A stretch of 48,850 nt of DNA from Bacteroidia bacterium (GTDB lineage: Bacteria; Bacteroidota; Bacteroidia; UKL13-3): positions 1 to 48,850 of the forward strand of contig JACMQU010000095.1 of assembly GCA_014376805.1 (NCBI GenBank), in the 5' to 3' direction. Each line of letters begins with the position of its first letter. Position 1 is the stretch's first letter. Of the stretch, positions 35,074-44,747 are shown in pieces. A model generated the notes under the pieces. The model was not told the DNA's origin, ran no database searches, and was given only the letters and a program-made list of their open reading frames with translations. The translations under genes and the position numbers were made by a program.

Positions 35074-35967
35074 ATGTATAAAAAATTAATAATAGGGATA
35101 ATTGCCTTTCTTAGCCTCAACACGGCTATAGCACAACAAAAAACAAAACCGGCAAATGCTAAAAAAACAAAGAATAAAACAGCAACAACAAAAAGAAAAT
35201 CATCCGTTAACGCAGCAAATAAAACCACAACTATTTTGAATCAGGAATATACAACAGCCAGTGGCTTAAAATACCGGGTAACTGAACTTGGTACCGGTAA
35301 ACAGGTTTCAGTGGGAGATAAAGTTACTGTGCATTATACCGGTAAACTAACCAATGGAACAAAATTTGACAGTTCAAAAGACCGCAATCAGCCTTTTATT
35401 TTTAAGGTTGGTGAAGGCAGAGTTATCAAAGGTTGGGATGAGGGCCTTGCTTTATTAAAAATTGGGGATAAAGCTACATTTGTTATCCCACCTGCCATTG
35501 GTTACGGCGAACAGGATATGGGTCAGATACCACCCAACAGCACCCTCGTTTTTGATATTGAAGTTTTAGATGCAGTTACACCTACTGCAACGGTTAAACC
35601 AGTGCCTTATGATGTAAAAGGTAAAGATACGATTACTACAAGTTCTGGTTTGCGTTATATTAAAGTGGCAGATGGCAATGGCGTAAGAGCAGAAAACGGT
35701 AAAGTGGTAGATGTACATTATACAGGCTATTTATTAAATGGAAAACAATTTGATTCGTCAATAGAAAGAGGAGAGCCTATTAGTTTTCCGTTAGGTAATG
35801 GTATGGTTATAAAAGGTTGGGAAGAGGGTATTGCCTTAATGAAAACCGGCGATAAATTCCGTTTAATTATACCAAGCGATATTGCTTATGGACCAAGCGG
35901 CAGAGGTAGTGTAATTCCTCCTGATGCTACGCTAATATTTGATGTGGAATTAGTGAATGTAAAGTAA
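35074..35967 (+). CDS. FKBP-type peptidyl-prolyl isomerase with two intact domains
   Basis: At 297 aa, it has a signal peptide (MYKKLIIGIIAFLSLNTAIAQ). A lysine/threonine-rich low-complexity linker (about residues 22-52) precedes two canonical FKBP domains, about 60-165 and 190-297. Both keep VxVHYTGxLxNGxxFDSS, VIKGWDEG or VIKGWEEG, and the IPPxxTLxFDxE ending, so both may be catalytic, unlike the two upstream genes. It starts 1 nt after the preceding stop and ends the operon. The downstream gene is convergent (61-nt gap) and no clear terminator hairpin is visible. Confidence 0.9.
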   Translation: MYKKLIIGIIAFLSLNTAIAQQKTKPANAKKTKNKTATTKRKSSVNAANKTTTILNQEYTTASGLKYRVTELGTGKQVSVGDKVTVHYTGKLTNGTKFDSSKDRNQPFIFKVGEGRVIKGWDEGLALLKIGDKATFVIPPAIGYGEQDMGQIPPNSTLVFDIEVLDAVTPTATVKPVPYDVKGKDTITTSSGLRYIKVADGNGVRAENGKVVDVHYTGYLLNGKQFDSSIERGEPISFPLGNGMVIKGWEEGIALMKTGDKFRLIIPSDIAYGPSGRGSVIPPDATLIFDVELVNVK

Positions 35968-36028
35968 TTAGCTTAAACAGGGGCAGAGGTGTAATTAATT
36001 TTATTGCATCTTTGCTCAGTTTTACTAT

Positions 36029-36913
36029 TTATCTTTCGTAGTATCTTTCAAACAATTCATTTAATATTCCATCTTTTAGTCCTGTATCACTTGGTGAATA
36101 AACATGGTTAATTTGTGCCCAGTTAAGTATCCGCAGATAAATATCAGCAGATACGTCAATGATATCAGCCCTGTCGGGGTTAAGCTTTAATTGTTCTATA
36201 CGCTCAGAAACACTCATTTTTATTACCTTGCGGTGAAAACTACGCAACTGATCCCGGGTAAAATAATTCTGATTGGAGTTTTCATTAATGATGGTAAAGA
36301 TTTTGTTGATAGTTCCACTGGTTACCACAGAAGAAATGTCTTTTATACCGGCGGTTTTATGCTTTACCCAGCTTTCCATAGTTTGCCAGGTTTTTTCTTT
36401 TACGGCACCATCCATTAATCTTACGGTCCCTATATCAAATGAAACCCAGTTAATTAGTTTTTTATTTTTGATAATTGCCATTTCAGTACTACCGCCTCCT
36501 ACATCAATCGTGAGGTAATTTTTCTTAGGTTCAAAAAAATTACTTATTGATTTTAAGATTAACTCACTTTCACGATGACCATCTATTATGGATATTTCAA
36601 GTCCGAATTTTTCATATACTTTGTCAATTATCTTTTGCCCGTTTTTAGCTTCCCGCATCGCACTTGTGGCACATGCCAGATAATGATCCACCTCAAAAGC
36701 ATCAAGCATTAATTTAAAAGCGGACATAGATTTATAAAAAACTTTTCTTTTTTCTTTGCTTATTTTTTTCTCTTTAAAGGCGTCATCGCCAAGACGCACC
36801 GGAATTCGTACAAATTCTATTTTTTTAAATTTTTCTAACGGATCATTTTCTACTGTGCGAACGATTTGTAATCGTACAGCATTGGAACCAATATCAATTG
36901 CAGCTAATTTCAT
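36029..36913 (-). CDS. ppx: Ppx/GppA-family exopolyphosphatase
   Basis: At 294 aa this corresponds to the two ASKHA (actin-like) domains, without the C-terminal HD domain of the long enterobacterial Ppx. Phosphate-binding loops are visible: AAIDIGSNAVRLQI at the N-terminus and TIDVGGGSTEMAI at about residues 139-151. CATSAMREAKNG and DGHRESELI lie between them, and SGTINKI and DRADIIDVSADIYL follow. These enzymes remove terminal phosphate from polyphosphate or from pppGpp; which one cannot be told here. It is the last gene of a three-gene minus-strand operon, 23 nt after the GNAT-like gene. Confidence 0.9.
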   Translation of the reverse strand: MKLAAIDIGSNAVRLQIVRTVENDPLEKFKKIEFVRIPVRLGDDAFKEKKISKEKRKVFYKSMSAFKLMLDAFEVDHYLACATSAMREAKNGQKIIDKVYEKFGLEISIIDGHRESELILKSISNFFEPKKNYLTIDVGGGSTEMAIIKNKKLINWVSFDIGTVRLMDGAVKEKTWQTMESWVKHKTAGIKDISSVVTSGTINKIFTIINENSNQNYFTRDQLRSFHRKVIKMSVSERIEQLKLNPDRADIIDVSADIYLRILNWAQINHVYSPSDTGLKDGILNELFERYYER

Positions 36914-36936
36914 CTTATTTAATTAAGTACCAATGG

Positions 36937-37866
36937 TTAATGTTTGAATAATTTTAAAAACCACGGTAAACGATTAATTTTTAATCTATAGAAATGTTGT
37001 TTTTCCGCCCCAAAACTTTTGAAGAATTGGGCAATTCCCGGAATTTCCGATCCTTCAAAATCAAATGTCATTTTATGATTAGCAAATTGAAAAATAAGAT
37101 AATCAAAAAGTTGATACATAGCCCCATTCTCTTTTCCAAGATCCGATGAGGTGCCTAACAAAAAAATTAACCTGTTTTTATGAGTTAAAAAAGCTGCTGC
37201 TGCCAAAAGTTCATTGTTACGCGAATATACGCCACGGGATATTAGTTTTTTTTTGGCATAAGCCTGTTCCATCACGCCCAACAATTGTTTATAATCTTGA
37301 TTTTTAACCCCTTTTGTTTGTATGGCTTTATGTAATTTATAAAATGACACTACATCACTATAAGGGATTGTTTTAAGTTCAAGTTCAAATTTCTTTGCTT
37401 TTTTAAGATTTCTTTTTGCCTGCTGGCTATATCCTTTATTAAGTTTATCATATTGCTTGTTTAAATCAAGCAGGTAATTTTTGCGTTTTCTGATCCCAAG
37501 CGATTCATCCAAAATTTGATTCTGCTCATTAAGTTGAATTTCAACAAATTGAAACTTTTTTGGAATGGCATTTACAAATTCCTTCAACATATTTTGAGCA
37601 AGTGGAAGTTTTGAAAATATACCTAACTGCTGCGTAAAAAATGGCTGTCTTAAGTATCTGATCAGATATTTTTTTTTATGCGTTAAAGGCATCACTGCGT
37701 CATAATCGCCATATATAAGGGCTTCCCAACCCGGACTTACCTTATCCAGATACCAGGTAAAACCATATATCATTGAATTTACAGATTGTTCAATACACAG
37801 ATCCCATTTGGCTCTGTCTATTTCTGTATGTTTAAAATAACTTATCAATGATATAGGTTGTTCCAC
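36937..37866 (-). CDS. GNAT/FemAB-like acyltransferase fold protein
   Basis: The 309-aa protein is without signal peptide. The arrangement resembles FemAB/GNAT-superfamily proteins: an N-terminal half with WYLDKVSPGWEALIYGDYDAVMPLTHKKK, then the basic segment SQQAKRNLKKAKKFELEL. The second half has SRNNELLAAAAFLTHKNRLIFLLGTSSDLGKENGAMYQLFDYLI and DFEGSEIPGIAQFFKSFGA, the conserved acceptor/fold region of this group. The role (aminoacyl or acetyl transfer to a cell-wall or lipid target) is not determinable. It lies 8 nt downstream of the DUF3127 gene and upstream of ppx, all one operon. Confidence 0.7.
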   Translation of the reverse strand: MEQPISLISYFKHTEIDRAKWDLCIEQSVNSMIYGFTWYLDKVSPGWEALIYGDYDAVMPLTHKKKYLIRYLRQPFFTQQLGIFSKLPLAQNMLKEFVNAIPKKFQFVEIQLNEQNQILDESLGIRKRKNYLLDLNKQYDKLNKGYSQQAKRNLKKAKKFELELKTIPYSDVVSFYKLHKAIQTKGVKNQDYKQLLGVMEQAYAKKKLISRGVYSRNNELLAAAAFLTHKNRLIFLLGTSSDLGKENGAMYQLFDYLIFQFANHKMTFDFEGSEIPGIAQFFKSFGAEKQHFYRLKINRLPWFLKLFKH

Positions 37867-37874
37867 CTGTTAAA

Positions 37875-38258
37875 TTAAAACGGCAGATCATCTCCTGCAG
37901 ATCCATTATCCGGAGTAAAAGAAGCAGGTTCAGCACCAGGATGAAAAGGATCATCTGTTGGTGCTGAATGGGCACCTGAAGTTCCTGCAGATTCAATCTT
38001 CCACGCATTTACACTGGTATACCATTTTCCGTTGTATTCCCGGGATTCAAGGTTTAGTGCTACTTTCACATCATTACCAGTGATAAATTTTTTTAACTCC
38101 TGTGTTTTTTCACCCATCGCACTAATACAGATTTTTTTTGGATATTGTTCCTGGGTTTCTATGATAAACTCTTGTTTAACCCAATCTTTACCTGCCTTAC
38201 TTGTTCCATTGGTAGTGGGCATAATTTGAATAATTCTTCCGATAATGTCTAAAGCCAT
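37875..38258 (-). CDS. DUF3127 OB-fold-like protein with SSB-type acidic tail
   Basis: The protein is 127 aa. Residues 1-90 (MALDIIGRIIQIMPTT ... WVKQEFIIET ... VKVALNLESREYNGKWYTSVNAWKIE) form the DUF3127 domain, common in Bacteroidota, whose strand pattern is like an OB fold of single-stranded-DNA-binding proteins. The last 35 residues are low-complexity and end GDDLPF, closely resembling the DDDIPF tip by which SSB recruits replication and repair proteins. It is the first gene of an operon with the GNAT-like protein and ppx. DNA binding is inferred from the resemblance; it is not the main ssb by sequence. Confidence 0.82.
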   Translation of the reverse strand: MALDIIGRIIQIMPTTNGTSKAGKDWVKQEFIIETQEQYPKKICISAMGEKTQELKKFITGNDVKVALNLESREYNGKWYTSVNAWKIESAGTSGAHSAPTDDPFHPGAEPASFTPDNGSAGDDLPF

Positions 38259-38361
38259 ATAAGTTGTATTTAAAATTTGAATTTTTATTAGATTACTTGT
38301 CAGCAGTGCGGTTCTTAATTTATTTTAACTTTTATAAGTTCATTTTCACGCTGCATAAAAA

Positions 38362-38369
38362 CAAAATTA
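38362..38369 (-). promoter_or_regulatory. Possible -7 element (TAatTTTG) of the DUF3127 operon
   Basis: The minus strand reads TAATTTTG, a perfect match to TAnnTTTG, just after the aspS stop codon. It predicts a leader of about 100 nt. No clear -33 TTG is present. Confidence 0.35.
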
Positions 38370-38380
38370 CACTAAATTAT

Positions 38381-40180
38381 TTAACAGTTAACTTCTTTCA
38401 TTGGTTTGGTGATATTCAATTTTATATTAAGTTCTTGTAATTGCTTTTGATCAATTTCGCTGGGCCCATCAATCATAACGTCTCTACCTGAATTATTTTT
38501 AGGAAAAGCAATAAAATCACGGATAGAGTCTGCGCCACCAAATAAAGAGCATAACCGATCGAATCCAAAAGCGATCCCTGCATGTGGCGGGGCACCATAT
38601 TCAAAAGCATTCATCAAAAACCCGAATTGAGCTTGTGCCTGTTCTGAAGTGAACCCAAGAATTTCAAACATTCTGGCTTGAAGTTGTCTGTTAAAAATCC
38701 TTACAGAACCTCCGCCAACTTCTACTCCATTTATCACCATATCGTATGCATTAGCTCTTATGCCACTAAATTTATTCTGACTAAGAAGTTCCATATCTTC
38801 GGCCTTAGGTGCAGTAAACGGATGGTGCATGGCAAAATATCTTCCTTCTTCTTCAATATATTCCAATAAGGGAAAATCTACCACCCATAAACAGGAAAAT
38901 TTATTTTTGTCACGTAATCCTAATCTGTTTCCCATTTCTAAACGGAGTTCGCCGAGGGCTTTTCTTGATTTCACAGTTTCACCGGCCAGAATCAGGAGCA
39001 AGTCACCTGGCTTAGCATCAAATACCTGTGCCCAGTTTTTTAAGGTATCCACATCGTAAAATTTATCCACAGAAGATTTAATAGTCCCATCTTCATTAAC
39101 CCTTAGGTAAACCAATCCTGTTGCGCCTATTTGCGGGCGCTTAACAAAATCTGTTAATTCATCAAGTTGTTTTCTTGTATATCCGGCACATCCGCCTACA
39201 CAGATGCCTGCTACTAAATCTGCCTCATCAAATACCTTAAAACCCTGCCCGGTCGTGAGGTCTTTATTTTCATTATCTGTGGTATGTTTAAGTACCACAA
39301 AGCGCATTTCAAAGCGCAAATCGGGTTTGTCTGAACCATAAAATTTCATTGCATCATCATACTTCATGCGAGGCATTGCAGGTAAGTCTATTCCTTTTAG
39401 GTTTAAAAAAAGATGCTTCACCAAACCTTCAAACATTTGAAGCACATCTTCCTGTTCAACAAAACTCATTTCACAATCAATTTGCGTAAATTCCGGCTGG
39501 CGGTCTGCCCGCAAATCCTCATCCCTAAAACATTTAACAATCTGATAATAGCGGTCAAAACCACTTACCATTAACAACTGCTTAAAGGTTTGCGGAGATT
39601 GGGGCAAAGCATAAAACTGTCCAGGATTCATGCGGCTCGGAACTACAAAGTCTCTGGCTCCTTCTGGCGTTGATTTTATCAAAACAGGAGTTTCAACTTC
39701 AATAAATTCTTTGTTATCAAGATATGCTCTTGTTTGCTGAGCCATTTTATGCCTGAGCTGCAGATTGTTTCGAACACTATTCCTACGCAAATCAAGGTAG
39801 CGGTATTTCATTCTCAGGTCTTCACCGCCATCTGTTTTTTCTTCTATGGTAAAAGGCGGCGTTTTGGCTTCATTTAAAACAGTTATGCTTTCTGCAATTA
39901 TTTCAATTTCGCCGGTTTCAATTTGATGATTTTTATTTTCACGCTCTTTTACTAAACCCGTAATCTGAAGTACAAATTCTCGCCCTAATTTACTCGCTTT
40001 TTCGTATAGTGCAGCATCAATCTTTACATTAAAAACCACTTGAGTTATACCATACCTGTCGCGCAAATCAATAAATGCCATCCCGCCAAAATCACGACTA
40101 ATTTGAAGCCATCCGCACAAGGAAACTTTTTTATCCGTATCAGAAAGGCGAAGTTCTCCGCAAGTATGAGTTCGTAGCAT
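38381..40180 (-). CDS. aspS: Aspartyl-tRNA synthetase
   Basis: This 599-aa class II synthetase charges tRNA-Asp. It has the bacterial three-part plan. An N-terminal OB anticodon-binding domain ([33 protein letters not shown]) is followed by the catalytic domain with motif 1 ([20 protein letters not shown]), motif 2 ([21 protein letters not shown]) and motif 3 ([15 protein letters not shown]). A GAD-type insertion separates motifs 2 and 3. RDFIAFPKN near the end is also conserved. Its own promoter lies close upstream. Confidence 0.97.
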   Translation of the reverse strand: MLRTHTCGELRLSDTDKKVSLCGWLQISRDFGGMAFIDLRDRYGITQVVFNVKIDAALYEKASKLGREFVLQITGLVKERENKNHQIETGEIEIIAESITVLNEAKTPPFTIEEKTDGGEDLRMKYRYLDLRRNSVRNNLQLRHKMAQQTRAYLDNKEFIEVETPVLIKSTPEGARDFVVPSRMNPGQFYALPQSPQTFKQLLMVSGFDRYYQIVKCFRDEDLRADRQPEFTQIDCEMSFVEQEDVLQMFEGLVKHLFLNLKGIDLPAMPRMKYDDAMKFYGSDKPDLRFEMRFVVLKHTTDNENKDLTTGQGFKVFDEADLVAGICVGGCAGYTRKQLDELTDFVKRPQIGATGLVYLRVNEDGTIKSSVDKFYDVDTLKNWAQVFDAKPGDLLLILAGETVKSRKALGELRLEMGNRLGLRDKNKFSCLWVVDFPLLEYIEEEGRYFAMHHPFTAPKAEDMELLSQNKFSGIRANAYDMVINGVEVGGGSVRIFNRQLQARMFEILGFTSEQAQAQFGFLMNAFEYGAPPHAGIAFGFDRLCSLFGGADSIRDFIAFPKNNSGRDVMIDGPSEIDQKQLQELNIKLNITKPMKEVNC

Positions 40181-40198
40181 ATTTTATTTATCGAATGG

Positions 40199-40206
40199 CG
40201 AAAGTA
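40199..40206 (-). promoter_or_regulatory. -7 promoter element (TActTTcG) of aspS
   Basis: The minus strand reads TACTTTCG followed by CCATTCG. It differs from TAnnTTTG at one base, a variant often seen in this phylum. Transcription would start about 15 nt before the ATG at 40180. Confidence 0.5.
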
Positions 40207-40699
40207 CAAAAGCTTTGGTAAGCTAAAAACTATATTTTGTATATATTTTAAGTGATTATAATTGAATTGTTTTTATTTTTTATTTTCCATTTTGTTTATA
40301 TCAGGCTAATCCCCAAATTCGATAGCTTATGTTTTTTATTTCTGTCAACAAAATGATATAAAGCCTTTATTTTTCATTTGCTATCACCTTTAAAAAATTA
40401 TGCCATTCTGCATAGCTAAATTTTGTGCAGTTTCCTTACACACCAACATTTAATATTTTTATTTTAAGCATAACCTGCATTTTAAACAGTTCAAATAATT
40501 AATTTTTTGTATTTTCATTACTCCTTAATTTAATCAACAATATATCCGTATAAATGTAATTAACTATCTATTTATTTATTGTGTATTGCACTAACTTTTG
40601 CAATAGCCACAAGTTAAATAAGTGTACATTATTTTGCTTCAGATATAATGTATTGAAAATAAAATAATTACCTTAAAAATTACAGTCTTTTTTTTATTC
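40207..40699. other. Gene-free AT-rich stretch between aspS and the SNF2 gene
   Basis: About 490 nt with no open frame of note, no tRNA and no repeat family that I can see. The only promoter-like string is TAACTTTTG near 40591 on the plus strand, with one extra T relative to the consensus and no gene behind it. A small RNA cannot be excluded. Confidence 0.5.
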
Positions 40700-40732
40700 A
40701 AAAAAGATTTCTTGTTTTTAGGATAAATCTTT
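40700..40732 (-). terminator. AT-rich terminator-like hairpin after the SNF2 gene
   Basis: AAAGATTT (40703-40710) and AAATCTTT (40725-40732) are an 8-bp perfect inverted repeat with a 14-nt loop. Read on the minus strand the 3' arm runs into T6, 74 nt after the SNF2 stop. The stem is weak, so this is tentative. Confidence 0.4.
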
Positions 40733-40805
40733 AAAACTTAAAGTTCCGATACTGTTTTTTTAATGAAAGATGTTATTCAATAATTAACAAACCGGTTATT
40801 CTATT

Positions 40806-43800
40806 TCAAATGAATAAGGAAGAAATATCCTCTTTACTTAGTTTTTTCATGAACCCACTTTCCGTGTTAATTAAACTATCGGCCACCATTTTTTTCTTTT
40901 TTTGAAGTTCTACTATTTTTTCTTCAATGGTGTCTTTACAGATCATCCGGTATGCAAAAACTTTTTTGGTTTGCCCTATCCTGTGTGCTCTGTCTATAGC
41001 TTGGTTTTCAACTGCAGGATTCCACCAGGGATCAACTAAATAAACGTAATCAGCTTCTGTTAAATTAAGCCCTACACCACCTGCTTTTAAACTAATTAAG
41101 AAAACCCTGCAATTTTCGTCTTCCTGAAATTTATTAACTTTATCGGCCCTGTCTTTAGTTTGCCCGTCAAGATAAGAAAATGGGATATTATGTTTTTCCA
41201 GGGCCGTTTTTATCAAATCAAGCATCTTAAGAAATTGTGAGAAAACAATTATTTTATGATGGCCTGCATTTTCGGTAATTTCCCTTTCAATTTCTTCTAG
41301 TTTGGCAGATTCATGCGTATAAGTAATATCATCATTTAGCAATTGTGGAGAATCACATATCTGGCGGAGTTTAGTTAACCCTTCTAAAATTAGAAATCCA
41401 GATTTACCCAATCCATTTTCTTCAATAGATTCTTCAATTCTTTTTCTATACAGGTTTTTAAAAGTATCGTAAACTTTGCGTTGCTCTTTTCCCATTTCAC
41501 AATACAAAATCATTTCTGTTTTTTCCGGTAGTTCTTTTGCCACCGTTTGCTTGTTACGCTTTAAAATAAAAGGATAAATTAATTGCCTTAATTGTTGTGC
41601 CTTAAATTCATCTTTATATTTATCAATGGGTGTTGCATAAGTTTCTCTGAAGTGCTCTTGCGAACCTAATAATCCGGGGTTAACAAAATCTAATTGAGAA
41701 TATAAATCAAAAGTATTGTTTTCCACTGGAGTTCCGGTCATCACCAATCGGTTTTTACCCTTAAGTAACTTTACCGCTTTTGATATTTGCGCTGCAGGAT
41801 TTTTAATTGCCTGCGACTCATCTAAAATGATATAATTGTAAGTATGGTTTTTAAAAATATCTATATCACTTCGTATGGTTCCATAAGTTGTTAAAATTAC
41901 ATCATGTTTAAAAGCAGCTTCTAAATTATCACTCCGTTGAAACCCCCTGTGCACATATACATCCATATCGGGGCAAAACTTTTCAATTTCATTCACCCAA
42001 TTAAAAATTAAAGTTGTGGGTACTATAACCAGGGATGTTTGATTTTTCTTTTTCTCTTTTTGTTTGGCCAATAAAGTAATAGCCTGTAAAGTTTTGCCTA
42101 ACCCCATATCATCTGCAAGGCATCCACCCCAATTAAATTCATCTAAAAAATTAAGCCAGTTGTATCCTTCCATTTGGTAATCGCGCATGGTGGCTTTAAT
42201 GTTTTTAGGTAGTTTGGTTTTTTTAATTTGTTTAAAGTTTAGTAACTTCTCCTTTTTCTGAAAAATCTCTCTGCTTAGTTCTTCATTATTAAATTCCTCA
42301 CTTATTTCAGTTAATAAATTAAAATGCATCTTAGATAGTTTTATACCCTCTGCTTTTACTTCTCCTGTTTGAAATATAGCAGCGTATTTGCGAAACCATT
42401 CTTCTGGCAATATCCCTATGGTTCCATCTGATAGTGTAATATAATTCTGGCGGTTAATCAATGCCTTTTTTATCTCTTTTAACGCAACATTTAAATCCCC
42501 AAACTGAACACTTACTGTTAAGTCGAACCAATCTAAACCCGACCCCTGACCAAACTTTAAAGTAGGTTTATTTAAATTGTATTTAAACGATTTTAGCTCT
42601 GATTGCCCAAGCACTTCAAATCCTTTTTCCTGCAATAGTGCGATAGCTTTAAAAAACCATTGTTCATTTATTACCTCTTTTGCCTGCAGATGAAAAAATG
42701 ACTGGTATTTGTTTTTTATAAAATCAGGATGTAGGCTTCTTACAAATTCGAAAAGCGACTCCTCTATTTCTTTATTCCTGTTGTAAATAACTGGCTTTGG
42801 TTTTATCGGATCAACTAGTATAGTGCCATCACTCCATTCAGTTTCAATAGTGTTTTGGCCCAAAGTATATGCAAAATTCGGGATAAGTAAAAGTGCACCG
42901 TTTAATTCTTTTAAATATAGCTTTGGTTGGGGTATTAATGAATTTTTATCTTTAGTTTTTGTCATGAGTGTGGGATCAACAGTAACTTTAAAATGCTTTA
43001 TAATTTTAGGTAGAACATTAATTGTAAAATCGTTAAATAAAGGCTTTTTTACCACTAAAGGTGGAAGGGTTTTAAAGTCATGATAAGCTTGTGCGTGAAA
43101 ATAATTTTTAAAAAGTCTCAGGCTATTTTTCCCTTTTTCAATCAGCATCCAAAAGCCAAAAGCTGTTAATGATTGAATAGGATATTTTATGCTGCCAAAT
43201 GAAATTTCAGGTGTTATAATAATGGAGTTTTCTTTTTCCGTAATATTAAATTCTATAGTAGCCGGTGTTTGTTGATATTGATGCAGTTTGCAAGTTGTTC
43301 TGGTTTTATACAAATAGCCCGGAAATCCATCTTCATTTATAAAAATACCTTTCTGATAATCTTGTAATAGCAATAAAATGTTTTCATAGGAATCTCTGAT
43401 GTACTCCTCTATTATTTGAAAATTCTTTGATGCGAAATCATCTTTTTTATACTTATCAATACTTTGACTTTTACTCTCTGTCAGCTTAAACTCTTTTATA
43501 AATTTAAATAAAAATTTTGAGTCAAGATTTAATCCCCATTTTTTCAATCCCGATGTGTCTTCTATATCCGTTATAGCAAGTTTATCTTCATCCGATAATT
43601 CATATTTTTTACCGGTAAAATACTGTTTTGAATCTAATTTAATAGGATTTTGGGTGATGAAATTAGTTAATATAATACTGTTAAATGGAGAGTCATAATT
43701 GTTTTCAAAGGCATATGTTATTATCGCAGGTATCTTCTTTATCTCATTAACATCTCTTTTTTGAAGATGCATAAAATTTTCATGTTGATCTGTTTCAAAA

Positions 43801-44618
43801 CTGTTAAACTTTTGCAACTCATCAACAGAAAAGAAATTGTTATGATTTTTATTAACCGTTAAAACGCCATTTATAATGCTCACATTAATTTGACTATCTA
43901 TTTCTTCTTTTTCTGGTATTCCATATTTATTTTTGAAGTTTAGTTTTAAATCTTCCAGAGATTGACCTTCTGTAAATGCTTTGGTACCATGCTCTCCTTT
44001 TATCAGATGCAAAGCCGCCAGTGCATGCCCGCATATTTTGCTTTTAGATTGCTGACATGAACACACCGGAATGATTTCATCCGCTACCAGTTTTAAAGTT
44101 CCGTTAAAAGGGTTCTTATAACCTGTTTGTTTAAAATTCACTAAACCTTTGGTTTGAAGCCAGGCAATAATATCCTGCGAGGATACTAAGCTTTTCATGA
44201 TATAAACATCTCGCTGATTGGTTATTTTTACAGCTGTTTCTAAATTAATCTCTGAAAACGGAAATGCCTTTAAATAATTGACGGGATCTGCTTTTGGCAA
44301 ATATTTATCATGTATGTGTGTTGTTAATATGTTTTTACCACCTGTTTGCCCAGTAACCAGTTTCTCTGCTAAATCAAGCAAAGTGGCAACCTGGTGCTTG
44401 CACATCCCGCTATAATCAAAAGGGCAGTTGCACTTACTTCTTATTTCTTTATTTTCAAAATTATCAATGTTAACAGTATAAATTTCATCTGTTCCTTCAC
44501 TTTTTATTTTATAATTAGCAAACTGGCCTGATATATTTATTTCTGTTTCAACAATATTTTTTATGGTACGTTCGCCTTCAAATAATTTATATTTAGCTCC
44601 CCGTAATTCCATGTACAT
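40806..44618 (-). CDS. SNF2-family DEAD/DEAH-box helicase with SWIM zinc fingers
   Basis: An open frame reaches an ATG at 44723 (1305 aa; residue numbers below use it). Its first 35 residues look unlike the family and leave only 24 nt to the divergent tadA, so the ATG at 44618 (MYMELRGAKYKLFEG) or 44612 is preferred. A SWIM finger lies at residues 98-110 (CNC ... CKH) and a second CxC/CxH set near 222-236 (CSCQQSKSKICGH). The C-terminal half is a Swi2/Snf2 ATPase: DDMGLGKTLQAI near 870 (Walker A), DESQAIKN near 968 (DEAH-type box), MTGTPVENN, VFLISLKAGGVGLNLTEADYVYLVDPWWNP, and RAHRIGQTKKV near 1244. It is a double-stranded DNA translocase that probably remodels protein-DNA or RNA polymerase complexes. 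Transcribed alone. Confidence 0.9.
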   Translation of the reverse strand: MYMELRGAKYKLFEGERTIKNIVETEINISGQFANYKIKSEGTDEIYTVNIDNFENKEIRSKCNCPFDYSGMCKHQVATLLDLAEKLVTGQTGGKNILTTHIHDKYLPKADPVNYLKAFPFSEINLETAVKITNQRDVYIMKSLVSSQDIIAWLQTKGLVNFKQTGYKNPFNGTLKLVADEIIPVCSCQQSKSKICGHALAALHLIKGEHGTKAFTEGQSLEDLKLNFKNKYGIPEKEEIDSQINVSIINGVLTVNKNHNNFFSVDELQKFNSFETDQHENFMHLQKRDVNEIKKIPAIITYAFENNYDSPFNSIILTNFITQNPIKLDSKQYFTGKKYELSDEDKLAITDIEDTSGLKKWGLNLDSKFLFKFIKEFKLTESKSQSIDKYKKDDFASKNFQIIEEYIRDSYENILLLLQDYQKGIFINEDGFPGYLYKTRTTCKLHQYQQTPATIEFNITEKENSIIITPEISFGSIKYPIQSLTAFGFWMLIEKGKNSLRLFKNYFHAQAYHDFKTLPPLVVKKPLFNDFTINVLPKIIKHFKVTVDPTLMTKTKDKNSLIPQPKLYLKELNGALLLIPNFAYTLGQNTIETEWSDGTILVDPIKPKPVIYNRNKEIEESLFEFVRSLHPDFIKNKYQSFFHLQAKEVINEQWFFKAIALLQEKGFEVLGQSELKSFKYNLNKPTLKFGQGSGLDWFDLTVSVQFGDLNVALKEIKKALINRQNYITLSDGTIGILPEEWFRKYAAIFQTGEVKAEGIKLSKMHFNLLTEISEEFNNEELSREIFQKKEKLLNFKQIKKTKLPKNIKATMRDYQMEGYNWLNFLDEFNWGGCLADDMGLGKTLQAITLLAKQKEKKKNQTSLVIVPTTLIFNWVNEIEKFCPDMDVYVHRGFQRSDNLEAAFKHDVILTTYGTIRSDIDIFKNHTYNYIILDESQAIKNPAAQISKAVKLLKGKNRLVMTGTPVENNTFDLYSQLDFVNPGLLGSQEHFRETYATPIDKYKDEFKAQQLRQLIYPFILKRNKQTVAKELPEKTEMILYCEMGKEQRKVYDTFKNLYRKRIEESIEENGLGKSGFLILEGLTKLRQICDSPQLLNDDITYTHESAKLEEIEREITENAGHHKIIVFSQFLKMLDLIKTALEKHNIPFSYLDGQTKDRADKVNKFQEDENCRVFLISLKAGGVGLNLTEADYVYLVDPWWNPAVENQAIDRAHRIGQTKKVFAYRMICKDTIEEKIVELQKKKKMVADSLINTESGFMKKLSKEDISSLFI

Positions 44619-44747
44619 AAAAATATGGAGCTTTTTTCTATAACCAAGATACATAATTTTTTGTATTTTTTTTGATGCAATATTGTTTTTTATAGTTGTT
44701 ACTTTTTTACATAATATGCACATTTATTTTGTTAAACCAAACCAACC

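Noticed and set aside
40207..40699. Possible small RNA gene with promoter-like TAACTTTTG near 40591
   Set aside because: The promoter string has an extra base, and no terminator or stable structure follows on that strand.
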